In this document: in pieces, positions 1-10,000 of the stretch | How the letters are laid out: every line of letters starts with the position of its first letter | Position numbering within the stretch: position 1 is the stretch's first letter | From: an uncultured Verrucomicrobiales bacterium | GTDB taxonomy: Bacteria; Verrucomicrobiota; Verrucomicrobiia; Verrucomicrobiales; DEV007 | Assembly (NCBI GenBank): GCA_937891465.1 | Contig: CALAHF010000196.1 | Coordinates: forward strand, 1-38,694 | Direction of reading: 5' to 3' | Length of the DNA: 38,694 bases | Translations under genes and position numbers: made by a program | Notes under the pieces: generated by a model | What the model was told of the DNA's origin: nothing | What the model saw: only the letters and a program-made list of their open reading frames with translations | Databases searched by the model: none

Positions 1-238
1 CCTCTCCCTTGCCAATCGAGAAATCAGCCCAGTTGATGATCGCTTTGTCAGTGCTCTGCAAAATCGACAGGTGACCATTCAAACCATCACCAATTTCAGC
101 GGCACCATTAATCACGACTCCACCGGAGGGATTACCGTAGCTTAACATTGGATAAAATAGCAGTCCGGGAGTCAACGATACCAGGGTCAGTATCTGAAAC
201 CAGAATGCCTTTCTTACGGAAAATAAGAGATTTTTCAT
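1..238 (-). CDS. TPS exoprotein (TpsA-like), N-terminal fragment cut by window edge
   Basis: The reading frame starts at ATG 236-238 and runs off the left edge. It encodes a hydrophobic signal segment (MKNLLFSVRKAFWFQ...) and then GNPSGGVVINGAAEIGDG, with STDKAIINWADFSIGKGE at the edge. This is the same mature N-terminus as the two full-length exoproteins further right (ANPSGG...DKAIINW.DFSI.KGE), which marks the start of the filamentous haemagglutinin N-terminal (TPS secretion) domain. It is therefore a third paralogue, expected to be exported by Sec and passed through the TpsB at 1309-3831. No Shine-Dalgarno sequence is visible upstream; the leader is pyrimidine-rich. It lies in the same orientation as the rest of the TPS locus, about 920 bp past the terminator of the TpsB gene. 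The family is secure, but its length and repeats cannot be seen. Confidence 0.85.
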   Translation of the reverse strand, partial: MKNLLFSVRKAFWFQILTLVSLTPGLLFYPMLSYGNPSGGVVINGAAEIGDGLNGHLSILQSTDKAIINWADFSIGKGE

Positions 239-1160
239 TAAATAAGCAGGGAGTTTTGTAAAAAGGAGGGAAAAACATCAAACGTCCTCAGAAAACCATC
301 GATCAAATGAAATCGCCGGAATCGAGTCGCTACAATGTTTCTAGGAGGATATAATTTTATTTCTGTCAGGTTTTGCGTAAAATTCGCAGATCCGACACGC
401 AATTATGTCAACTTTTACCCCTCTAAGTCAATCAAAATCCGCCCCCTAACAAAACCCTTAATTTCCATGGCTGATTACGATCCCCTGCTGAGGTGTAATC
501 CTGAAAAATACGAATTGCCCGGATCCGACGATTACGGCCAAAACCGTTCGATTTCGACTCGAAATAAAGCCGTTATTTCTTATGGTGATTATGAATTTAG
601 TCGTTATTTCTCAATGCAAATGAGTCAATTTCTTCACCGCAAAACTATGCCGGGAGGAATTTAAGAATTCGCGACATTCAGGCGACTTTGACCGTATTTA
701 TCGTGGCTCTGCCGCCCAGCTCATGACCTTGTATCATTCGAACCAACAGGGGCTGTTCGATGAACCAACAGGGTACGATCGAATCAACGCCGCGATCTAT
801 AAGATCATGCGCCTAAGCGACCTGCCAAACAACAAAGAAATGGGGGTGGGACCGGATGGCACGGTGTTAACGCTCTAAAGCGCAGCCCATATTGTCTCTA
901 ATTCGCAGGTGACCCGTTCGTCGGAAGATTTGGCATCTTTCGCTACAAGAGGTTCACGCAGCCGAACCTGCAAAAAGTTCCGGCGATTGGAATTTGTGAT
1001 TTAGATTTTCTAAAACCCCTGCCTTTCGGGATGGGCATCTCAAAACGTGGGATCCAAAGCCCGCTGACAACCCGACTGAAGTCGAAGATTAACCCGATTT
1101 GTTCATCAGAGAGCCTTCAACGCCGCATCGCCGCCAGTCTGACAGTCTAACCGCCTTCCA
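239..1160. other. Long intergenic region without a convincing gene
   Basis: The left part (about 240-660) is AT-rich and holds an open frame at 335-664 (+) with no recognisable domain. The right part has two short plus-strand open stretches. One is 723-878, 51 codons from ATG, beginning MTLYHSNQQGLFDEPTGYDR, whose first half is simply the dispersed repeat at 738-786 read through. The other is 902-1150, about 82 codons with no ATG near its start and the phrase DPFVGRFGIFRYKRF. They are in different frames, and I recognise neither; they may be remnants of a decayed gene or chance. The promoter of the exoprotein at 1-238 should lie at about 239-340, but I cannot pick out convincing hexamers. Confidence 0.5.
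738..786 (+). repeat. Dispersed repeat, locus A (two direct copies of GAACCAACAGGG)
   Basis: GAACCAACAGGG occurs at 740-751 and again at 762-773, 22 bp apart, separated by GCTGTTCGAT-like sequence and followed by TACGATCGAATC. The same core plus TTCGA spacers recurs at 11249-11345, 25153-25173 and 37317-37428. Unlike those copies, this one is not next to the stop codon of a recognised gene. Confidence 0.6.
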
Positions 1161-1195
1161 AAAAAAATGAGATGCGTCGGTTCGACAGCATCTCA
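1161..1195 (-). terminator. Intrinsic terminator after the TpsB gene
   Basis: On the minus strand, TGAGATGC (1188-1195) pairs with GCATCTCA (1168-1175). The stem can extend inward by GTCG/CGAC with a one-base bulge. It is followed directly by a run of eight T (plus-strand A run 1161-1168). It lies about 113 nt past the TpsB stop codon, so the TpsB transcript probably ends here and does not run into the exoprotein gene at 1-238. Confidence 0.8.
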
Positions 1196-1308
1196 AATAT
1201 TTCGCGATGTCCTACCGCATCAGCCCGGTTTTAAATGGGTCTCTCCAAAAATAAAATGGCAGCCCCCATGTCCAGCCTTCGGCCACTCGCCGGAGGCTTC
1301 ATTTTCGA

Positions 1309-3831
1309 TTAGAATGTTGCGCGCGCGCCGACGTGGAATCGGCCACTCTCACCATCCTCGAAGCCTTCTTCGACGATCTGAGCTCCATAATCAAGTCGAA
1401 CAGAAACATTGTCATCAAGCTGGTAGCGAATTCCCGCGCCGGCACTGCCCAAATTCAAATTCTCTTCGTTCGGAAGTTTGTCAGCACTGGAAAGAGCTCC
1501 ATAATCAAGGAATACAAGCGCCACTGCAGCATCACGAGCGTTGTAAAATCCCAACCAACGAGCGGGAGAAACCGGCGGCGTCCGCAATTCGAGAGTTCCG
1601 ATGAAGCCATTGTCGCCCCGGGCAATTCGTTGCTCAAATCCGCGAACTGAATCGTAGCCACCCGCACCCAACGTCTCACTTGCTAGCAAGTTTGTATTGG
1701 AAGTCTGAGCCTGAACCCGACCGATCAGCTGCCATTGTTTTGGCAGGCTCTGCTGACGCTCCGCCATGACTCTTGCGTAGGTGTAATCTGAGGTCGCTAA
1801 ACCACGCTGCTCTCCATAAATCTCATCCGTCCCTTTTCTGGTAATATCTCCGGGAGAGAGCACCACCTCTGAATCCAGCGACCATTGGCCTGAAGAATCA
1901 CGTGCCGTGGCGTTGTATCCGATAGAGAACTGGACGATCTCGGACGTTGAATCAAATACTTCAAGCGTATTAAAATCAAGAGCGCTGTTGCTGGATTTGA
2001 AATCCATCCCGACTTCAAATTCGTGCGTCCACTTTCCAAGTGACTTCATCGGAATGGCATAGCGCCCACTCAACTGCTTGTTGAGGCCGCCCGTAACGAG
2101 CTCCTGTCCATCAATATCGAACATTGCCTCAGACTCAACATAGGCCCCAAGCACAGTCAGTTGATGGCGCCAAGGCAAATACGAGGCAAACACGACGGAA
2201 TGACCAACCAAATCGGCCTCAGATTCAAAGTTGGTCGTAAACTGATAGCTTAGGAGGTTTTCCTCACTGAAGAATAGCGGCCCTGCCCAACTGCCACCCG
2301 CGGTAAAACGTTCCTGACCGAGAATCTCGTTTCCGGAATTATCAACACCAACATATCCAGAAAGCGCTTTAATCTGTTCCGCACGAAGGATGATATCCGT
2401 GGTTCCGTAGTCAGCACCGGGGCTGTAAACAAGATCCACCCGGCGAAACGAATGCTTATTCATCCAGTTCAAGTCGTCCAGTAAGGTGCTTCCCTTGATC
2501 ACTTCACCCCGGCTCAATCGAACCTGACTTGCAAGCAATTCAGCAGTCGTTCCTTCAACACCTTCGACCAAAACATCTCCGACACGGCCTTCAATAATTA
2601 CCAACTGAAGAACACCCGTAGTGACCTCTTGCTCCGGAACCAAAACGTCAATTACCGGCATGTCACTTTTGCGGTAGGCGACAACCACATCCCGAACGAG
2701 CATGTTCAAATTCTCCAGAGAGAGCGGAGTCCCCAAATAGGCGGCAAGTGCATCATTGGCTTTCTCAGGCAGGGTTACGCCATCCGCAACGATCCCGCTG
2801 ATGCCGCCCAAACCTGTTTTTGTAACGGCCCGTGTTCCGGAAACAACCCGAATTCCACGAAGACTCGATACCAGCGGGGTATCATCCACCGCTTCCGCAG
2901 CTGAAACATCCCCTTGAATGCCAGTGCCTCCTCCAAGTGGAGTCATTTCCAAATCCTGGTTCGCACCACCTGCTGAGAAAGGATTTTTCCATTCCCACTT
3001 TCCATCATTATCTCCTGGATACGCAGTTGGGTTGACTCCCCGATCCAACCAGCGTGTCTGCGCCCGGGTCGGAACCGATCCAGTGTAAACCAGCTGGTTA
3101 TCCTGAACGTAGCGTGATCCCTGATTAAATGCGCGGAGCTTATTTCCTGTCGGAGTTTCCGGATTGATCGGTGCCCCGTTGTAACCATACATGGCCTTTT
3201 GCCGGGAAACCTGAACCAATGCCGTTGAAGGGTCCAAAGGAACCTTCTTAATCATCATCTGATTCGCCGCTTTTTCCTTGGCCTCTTCCTGAGCAACAAT
3301 TGCTTCGTGTCGTGCTTCGCTTTTCGCGACTCGTGCCTCGCGGATCCGCTCTATCCGTGTCTTTTGCTGAGGCGTCCGGAAATCAGGAAGGGGTGGAAGT
3401 TCAATAATTCGTTCCTCTTGAACCAATTCTTCCTGCCAAAAATCGTCAACCCCGAAAGGCTTCAAACGTGATCCACTTGGAGTCACCGAATCCTCGGGTG
3501 CGACCAACTGACCGGGTGCCCCTCCCATTCGACGTGGAGCCTGCGCAGGAGGCTCACCCTGCTCGACTGATCCAACTCGTCGACTGACTTTATCTTTCCC
3601 TTTAGCGGCGCCACTCTTGCGCGCTTCCTGCCGAGCGATCAACTCACGCTTCTGAGCATCATCTGTCGCTTTGCGTTTTTTGCGAATGCGTTCCGCCATC
3701 CCTTCGTCCGAGCGCGAACTTCCGCTACCCAGATTAGGCACGGGCGGCAGTCCACCAAGAGGTGAATTTTGAGCTTGGATTGAGCTTAGGCTCATTCCAC
3801 AGAGGAGTAGGAAAGTCAGATAAAACTTCAT
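1309..3831 (-). CDS. TpsB-type outer-membrane transporter (ShlB/FhaC family) with long N-terminal extension
   Basis: This is the probable exporter of the large exoproteins encoded around it: a 16-stranded outer-membrane barrel with periplasmic POTRA domains. The 840-residue protein starts with a signal peptide (MKFYLTFLLLCGMSLSSIQA). An atypical low-complexity, highly charged stretch follows (about 35-200, rich in Arg/Lys/Glu/Ala and predicted helical), then an unassigned segment (200-320). POTRA-like domains are at about 321-415 and 416-488 (LRGIRVV...VIIEGRVGDVLVEG). The barrel covers about 490-840, with the conserved VRGF loop-6 motif at 729-732, FIGTLELRTP just after it, and a terminal Phe as expected for BAM substrates. 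FhaC-like proteins are usually about 550-600 residues, so roughly 300 residues are extra. No Shine-Dalgarno is obvious. TTAAC-AAGAG-GTTAA at 3851-3865 lies 20 nt upstream of the start and could be an operator. The gene has its own downstream terminator. Confidence 0.9.
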   Translation of the reverse strand: MKFYLTFLLLCGMSLSSIQAQNSPLGGLPPVPNLGSGSSRSDEGMAERIRKKRKATDDAQKRELIARQEARKSGAAKGKDKVSRRVGSVEQGEPPAQAPRRMGGAPGQLVAPEDSVTPSGSRLKPFGVDDFWQEELVQEERIIELPPLPDFRTPQQKTRIERIREARVAKSEARHEAIVAQEEAKEKAANQMMIKKVPLDPSTALVQVSRQKAMYGYNGAPINPETPTGNKLRAFNQGSRYVQDNQLVYTGSVPTRAQTRWLDRGVNPTAYPGDNDGKWEWKNPFSAGGANQDLEMTPLGGGTGIQGDVSAAEAVDDTPLVSSLRGIRVVSGTRAVTKTGLGGISGIVADGVTLPEKANDALAAYLGTPLSLENLNMLVRDVVVAYRKSDMPVIDVLVPEQEVTTGVLQLVIIEGRVGDVLVEGVEGTTAELLASQVRLSRGEVIKGSTLLDDLNWMNKHSFRRVDLVYSPGADYGTTDIILRAEQIKALSGYVGVDNSGNEILGQERFTAGGSWAGPLFFSEENLLSYQFTTNFESEADLVGHSVVFASYLPWRHQLTVLGAYVESEAMFDIDGQELVTGGLNKQLSGRYAIPMKSLGKWTHEFEVGMDFKSSNSALDFNTLEVFDSTSEIVQFSIGYNATARDSSGQWSLDSEVVLSPGDITRKGTDEIYGEQRGLATSDYTYARVMAERQQSLPKQWQLIGRVQAQTSNTNLLASETLGAGGYDSVRGFEQRIARGDNGFIGTLELRTPPVSPARWLGFYNARDAAVALVFLDYGALSSADKLPNEENLNLGSAGAGIRYQLDDNVSVRLDYGAQIVEEGFEDGESGRFHVGARATF

Positions 3832-3930
3832 AGCGGGATTTTCAGCCCAATTAACAAGAGGTTAATCTTGAATACTGAAAGATTTCAAGGGGTTGCGCAA
3901 GCTCAATATTCACTTTTTTCACTCAAAAAT

Positions 3931-3967
3931 GAAAAAGCCTCCAATCTCTGCGATTGGAGGCTTTTTC
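3931..3967 (-). terminator. Strong intrinsic terminator, 16-bp perfect stem
   Basis: GAAAAAGCCTCCAATC (3931-3946), loop TCTGC, GATTGGAGGCTTTTTC (3952-3967). The stem is perfect and has A/T tracts on both sides, so it could work in both directions. It begins 41 nt past the stop of the exoprotein gene (4008) and separates it from the TpsB gene that starts at 3831. TpsB therefore probably has its own promoter between 3832 and 3930. Confidence 0.9.
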
Positions 3968-4007
3968 GAAGATTACTACTTTAATGGCCGGTTAAGGCCC
4001 GGAAGAA

Positions 4008-7000
4008 TCAATTTCCAGAACCAGCAACACCCGCACCGAACACCCGGTGACTTGAGTATTTGTTGCCCTGAGGATCGAACACGTAATAAGTCAGTCCAAT
4101 GTTTCCAACAGGTCGGGAAGCCCGTTCACGTCTGCGGCGCTTTTCCTCGTCTTCCTCGCCTTCTTCGTCCCCGTCAGTACGAGAGCCGAAGATATTATCC
4201 AGAGCTCGCTCAGCATTTTTAAATCCATTTTCTTCTCCGCTTTCATCGCCTTCGAACAGTCCAAGCGCAGCCAAAAGTCCGCTTCCTTCGCCGGTAAGGC
4301 CGTCAAGCCCTTCATCGTCACGATCAAAAGAATCAAACTTGTCGGAAAACAAGAACTGGAGGAAATTGATTGGAATCACGACAGGCACAATCTCAGACTC
4401 AATCTCAGGAATAAATGGAGCAACCGGCAACGCCTTCGGAACTTTGGAAACGGGTCGGATGGCATCGTAGTAGATGGTATATAGACCAGCTCCACTCACA
4501 CCGTTACCGTCACGGTAATCAGGTGCACTGCTTCCCAACACCCCTGCATTGTTCGCCACAAGATTTGGAATCCCACCAGGATCACTGACTGCTGTAATTG
4601 AGCCTCCCTGAATTTCAGCCAAACTCGTTGGGAAAGGATTGCTCCCTGGAACGGTCGAAATCGCTCTATTGTCCCACCAGAGATCCGGCGTGAGATAGAT
4701 TTCATCTTCGCGACCGGCGTAAATCCCGCGAGAACGATCGAAAATCGCTCCTGTTGTGGCAACTGAATCAGCAAAGTTTGCCTCCGTCCCAACATAGGTA
4801 GCGGTTGCTTCATTGATTCGAGTGCCCATTCCCATCAGATTGTTATCACGCTCTGGAATGTAAAACTCAACGTTTCCGTTGCCCCCATACAATCCGCTGG
4901 AAAACACCGAGCCACCCAGGGTCTCAAGGGTTCCCGTTCCACCGTAGAACGGAAAGTTCCGTGCAACAGCAACCCGCGTCTCACCAAACAAAATCGAGAT
5001 TGCCTGAGCTTGGACTGCTTTGTCAGCATGTCCGACAAGAACCGGACGATTCGCAGCACCGAAGGTTCCATTCCCACCAATTGCAATATTGATGTCGCCT
5101 GAGCGAAGCCCCAAACCAGGTCCCTGAAAAGATCCAGCGGGTGAAAAACCATCCCGAAGCCAATCACCGTTTCCGATCATTGTGTAATTGTTAAGCTCCT
5201 GCCCGGGATTGGTTGGCTGCCCTCCCGTAGTGGAAAAGTTATTTCCTACGAGCAATGTGATATTTCCCGCCTTATCTCCGCTAACCCCGGGGCCACCATG
5301 TCCGATTTGGTTGATTGCACCCACGATTGGCTCATCGACACCATTTCCGGATACCGTTGAACTACCCGTCATTGTCAGATCGTTCGTAACAACAATCAGG
5401 ATATCACCTTCCATGTCAGACTCAGTCACTGGCCCCTGCCCAACTACACGACCAATCTCGTTGCTGTAGTGACCAATCTTGACGGTATTAAGCACGGATC
5501 CCAAAGCGTTTGAAAGGTCATCATCGGCCCGCACCTCAGTCCGCTGACTTCCGACCATCGTCAGGTCATTGCCAGTGAAGATTGAAATATTCCCGGTTGA
5601 AGGCGCATCCAAAAGTGTTCCGCCGTGACCAATCACCGCAGAGGCACCAATGACAAACTCTTCGACTGCAGTAATTGGAGCTTTGATATACGCATTCGGA
5701 CTTGCCTCCATGTAGAGGTCATTGCCCACATTGATTATAATATCACCCGTGAATCCCGTTGGGACGTTGTTCAGTCGAGAACGATCGTTTGCAGCATCAG
5801 ACGCAAAACCATGTCCGACTTGAGTATGAGACGCCCGATAACCGTTTCCTGCATACATCGTCATGTCATTGCCAACATCAATCGTGATGTCTGCAGTTGA
5901 ATCAATCCCATTCACGGTGCCTTCAACAACAACCACGTCGTAGGCGTCGAGGACCGCGCCATGACCAATCTGGATTGCATTTTGCTGAACTGGATCCGCA
6001 AATTCGGAAACTCCGACATTTTGATCATTAGGATCATTCTCTCCTCCGGCACGCCCGTCCATCATGAGGTTACCACCAACCGTAACATCAATCGTTCCGC
6101 TCAACTCCATGGCTTCATTTCCTCCAACACGATCTGCGTTGTCGGCTCCACCATGACCAATGCGGGTCCATTTTCCGTCATAAGCACCGTTTTCCATCAG
6201 GAGGTCGTCAACCGCTGTCACGATGATGTCGCCAACTTTGTCGTTGAAGGTGCCCGTCTGTCCCGTGGTCGATACCTGATCAACATTGCGACCCCCATGT
6301 CCAATCTGAACAAATCCATCAGTCGCATTGCTGCTCCCGCCGTCGCCGTCGTACACAACCTGGTTGTCTGTTTTCGAATCACCCGGCTCGAGATGAGTCA
6401 TTGTGATCGAGCTTCCTGAATCCACCGTAATATTCGCGGTGTTAACGCCGCCATTGGTATTATTGACGCCGATGCCCCCCTTGATAAAACGGTCTGTAAT
6501 CCCTGCAAAAGTAGGATTTGCATCCTGAGAACCGTCACCATTGGTGTCAATTAAGCCACTCGTGTCAGCAACTCCGGTATATTCCACATCCAAAACTCCA
6601 CCGGCATAGCTGATCGTGATATCAGTGCTGACGTTGTCAAAAGTGAAATTCTCTGTCCGGGAAAAATCACCACCAACCTGGCCATACGACTCAGTTCCGT
6701 CATGCCCGATTTTTGCATAGTTGTTCTGATAGGCGCCTCCAACCATCGTGATCCCATTCGCAGTAATCGTCGTTCCAAAAACAGTATCAAACACAGGCGC
6801 AGGCCCGGCAGCTCCCGCCACAACATTGATATCCCCACCGCGGTAAAGGAATCCATTCCGCCAACCGCCATGTCCAATCTGGGCAGGAGAGCGCATATCC
6901 TGATTGCTATCACCGGTGTAATCAACCAATCCACCTCCGATGACCGAAATATGCCCGGCCGCTACGACATTGATATCTCCGGCCATGACGCCTGATGTCT

Positions 7001-10000
7001 CCATATCAGCCAGCTGTCTTCCGTTGTGTCCAATGGAAGCGTGGTTGAACTGATTATTTCCGGCAATCACATTGACATCACCGGCGGTCGCCTGAACATC
7101 GATATCACCCGTGATATTCATAAAGGTCAGGGAACGGTCAAATCCGCCGCCAGACTCCAGGCCAATCGACATACTGGAAGTTTGCGTCGTTTCGTTAGCT
7201 CCCTGAATCCGCCATCCGACCAATTCACGATCACGATCGGTGCGGTTCGAAACATATCCGTTTTCTTCGGCCCACACCGCAAATCCGCGTCCACCGTGAC
7301 CGATCATTGCCCAGCGATCTTCCCGGGCGTTTCTCGCACCGTTTTCAACTGCCGGCAACGCACCAATCAACGCGGTATCGCGGGTATCTGCGGTTTCATA
7401 TCCTTTTACGGTCACTCCATTCAATCCCTTGCTGATCACCGTGATACTTCCGTGAAACCCTTTCATGGTGTGGCCATCGAGAGCCTCAACCGCTTGCGGC
7501 CCGGCATAGGAAAATTCGAGTTCACGACCACTTCCATCAGGTCGCGCAAGGTCACCGGTTACCAAGTCGACCACCGCTGATGTATGAGTGTCGAGGCGAG
7601 GGTCCATAATCGAGTGGACGGGAACAAATCGATCGGCACCATTTGAGTCTAGTATAGTACTGCCACCCACTCCGTTAAACAACGCTCCCCGTCTCAAATT
7701 CGGGTCGTTGAAATCACCACTGTTTGCAAAGAAGCGAATTTGCTGATCCTGATTATCATTTGGATTCCAAAAAGCGTAGCCATTGGCAATATGCCCAATG
7801 GCAGCCGCCCCCCGGGTGTTCGATCCTGCCAGAACCTTGACATCTCCCCCGGCTTCGACATAGATATCTCCGACAAACAAACCGGCCTGACCCGATCCAC
7901 CATGACCGATGAAAGCCGGAGCAAACTGTCCGTCATTTTGGTTATCATTACTGGGGTTATTTGAAGAACCCATGCGCTGATTACCCTGAATGGTCACGGC
8001 ACCCGCCGCGTTGTCGACAGTCGCCGTCAAATTCTGGGTCGCCGCATTTTGATGGTAAATAATCGCCTCGGAAGTGTTCACCCCGGCAAGCACATTGATA
8101 TTTCCATAAACCGGAGCCAAACGACTGATACTGGTTGCGACCCGATCATTGGTAGCTCCGTTGATTGACCACCGGCGAACGAAAGAACTTCCATTGTTAG
8201 TTTCGGTGCCGCCATTATTCAGCGAACGGTTGTCCGCCCACCCTGCGGCATCGCCACCATGGCCAATCTGGGCAGCGCCACTATGACGACCGCCTCCGAA
8301 GAGATTCACGGAAGCCGTTGTGATCACATTGATGTCAGCGCGATTAAATTCATCCCGCCCCGCACCGTGTTCCGGTCTCAAACCACCCAGTCCGAGAGCA
8401 TCATGATTATTAGCGATTCCATCCGCACTATTACCCGGATCGAGTTGCTGCCACCACCAGCCACCCGCACGCGCGCTGTTGAAATGGTTGGCATAGCGAA
8501 TCACCGAACCGGCGACAACTCCGGTGCTGTTGATTGCCTGAACGCCATCCGCAACTCCATCAGAATCCACATCCACTTCAAATTGACCGGCGATAGCCAC
8601 GACCGGGTCACCATCCCGGGTTGCAGCCATCACGAACCCTGCATTGTCAGCCCGAGGCGCAAACACCTGTCCCGCATCGCGAAAGCCGAGTTGAGTAAAG
8701 CGACTTTCACCGTTGGTGTCTGCAGCAATAATAAACAGGTTTTGCGCGGCAACATTGGTGTTCCCGAAACGACTTCCCACTTCAATGTTATTGTCCATTG
8801 AAGCACTTCCAATGAAAGTCGAACCGCCACTTCCGAACTGCCCGTTCTCTACGTAGTAATCCCAGACACGCTCCGGCCCAAACAAGCCAAGTGCGCCGTC
8901 ATCATCGAAGAAGCGAGCTCCACCTGGGTCATCGCCGGCATTCGGATTGTAATCAGCGTCAAACAAGCCACCGGTCTCGAAGTCTGACTCAAACCCGGTC
9001 CAACCGGAGATCAGGTTGATTGATCCCGCACCCGAAGTGCGGATGTGAGTGTTCACAAAAATATTACCTCCAGCCAGCGCACCGAAGTCCGCTGCTGAGT
9101 TGGTCCACTGAACCGCATTGTGCCAGTTACTGTTATTGAAATCTTGAGTTGCTGAATTAGGAAGCAAATCTTCGAAGGTAATGTCACCATCTTCAGTCAT
9201 GATCAGAACCGAGGTTCCCGCCTGAAGAATTGTATTGATATTCTGGATTGGAATATCGGATCCATTACCCCCTACGGAAACGTCACCCGGATCAAACAGA
9301 ACCGTTCCGGACCGTCCACCGATTGAAGTAGCAGCTACGGTCCCGCGAAAAGCCAATGTCTCCAATCCGGAAACCTCAATCAAACCGCCGTTGCCTTCAG
9401 GTCCCCGTGCTGAGGCCGTCACGTCACCGCGGAAAATCGTATCTCCATTCGACCAGATCACTGCCAGACCGCCATCACCGTTGAGGCCGTCTACATTGAT
9501 TTTGGTTCCAATCTCAAACGTAGTCGCGTTGGACTCACGCAAGTCGTTGGCGTCATCACCTCGAAGATCACCACCCACTTTTACAAAACCACCTTTGAGA
9601 TCACCCGTTGCCGAAAAACTGGATCCGAACCGGGCAACAACGTCTGCTCCCGTCGCAATGACGGAACCACCAACGCCTGTCGCGCCATTCGCGCTCAGTG
9701 AACCTGAAACAGAGGTAAGCCCTCCTGAATCCACGAGAATACTACCGCCATCTGAAAAACCACCGGCATCGATCGTCGAACTCCGGGCAACTGATACGCG
9801 GGCTCCGGTAACTGAAACGGCACCGCCAGCTCCCGTAGAACCGGTTGCTTGAAGGTTACCATTAATAACAACACTATCGGAAGAATTCACGTTCACCGCA
9901 CCACCAGTCGCACCATTTGCGCTGACCAGACCGTCCACAAGAACCGCCGTCGTATTCCCATTTCCGATATTCACAATACCGCCTTCGTTCTGTCCATTGG

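Noticed and set aside
335-664. 109-codon plus-strand open frame in the left intergenic region
   Set aside because: AT-rich, no recognisable domain, no signal or membrane pattern and no supporting neighbour. GATTA words about 57 bp apart inside it look like chance.
9235-9852. Long plus-strand open frames opposite the exoprotein genes (also 7026-7580, 8259-8801, 4099-4470)
   Set aside because: They are antisense to clear TPS coding sequence. Their Pro/Ser/Thr-rich or Ile/Asn/His-rich composition is the complement of Gly/Asp/Val/Asn-rich repeat codons.
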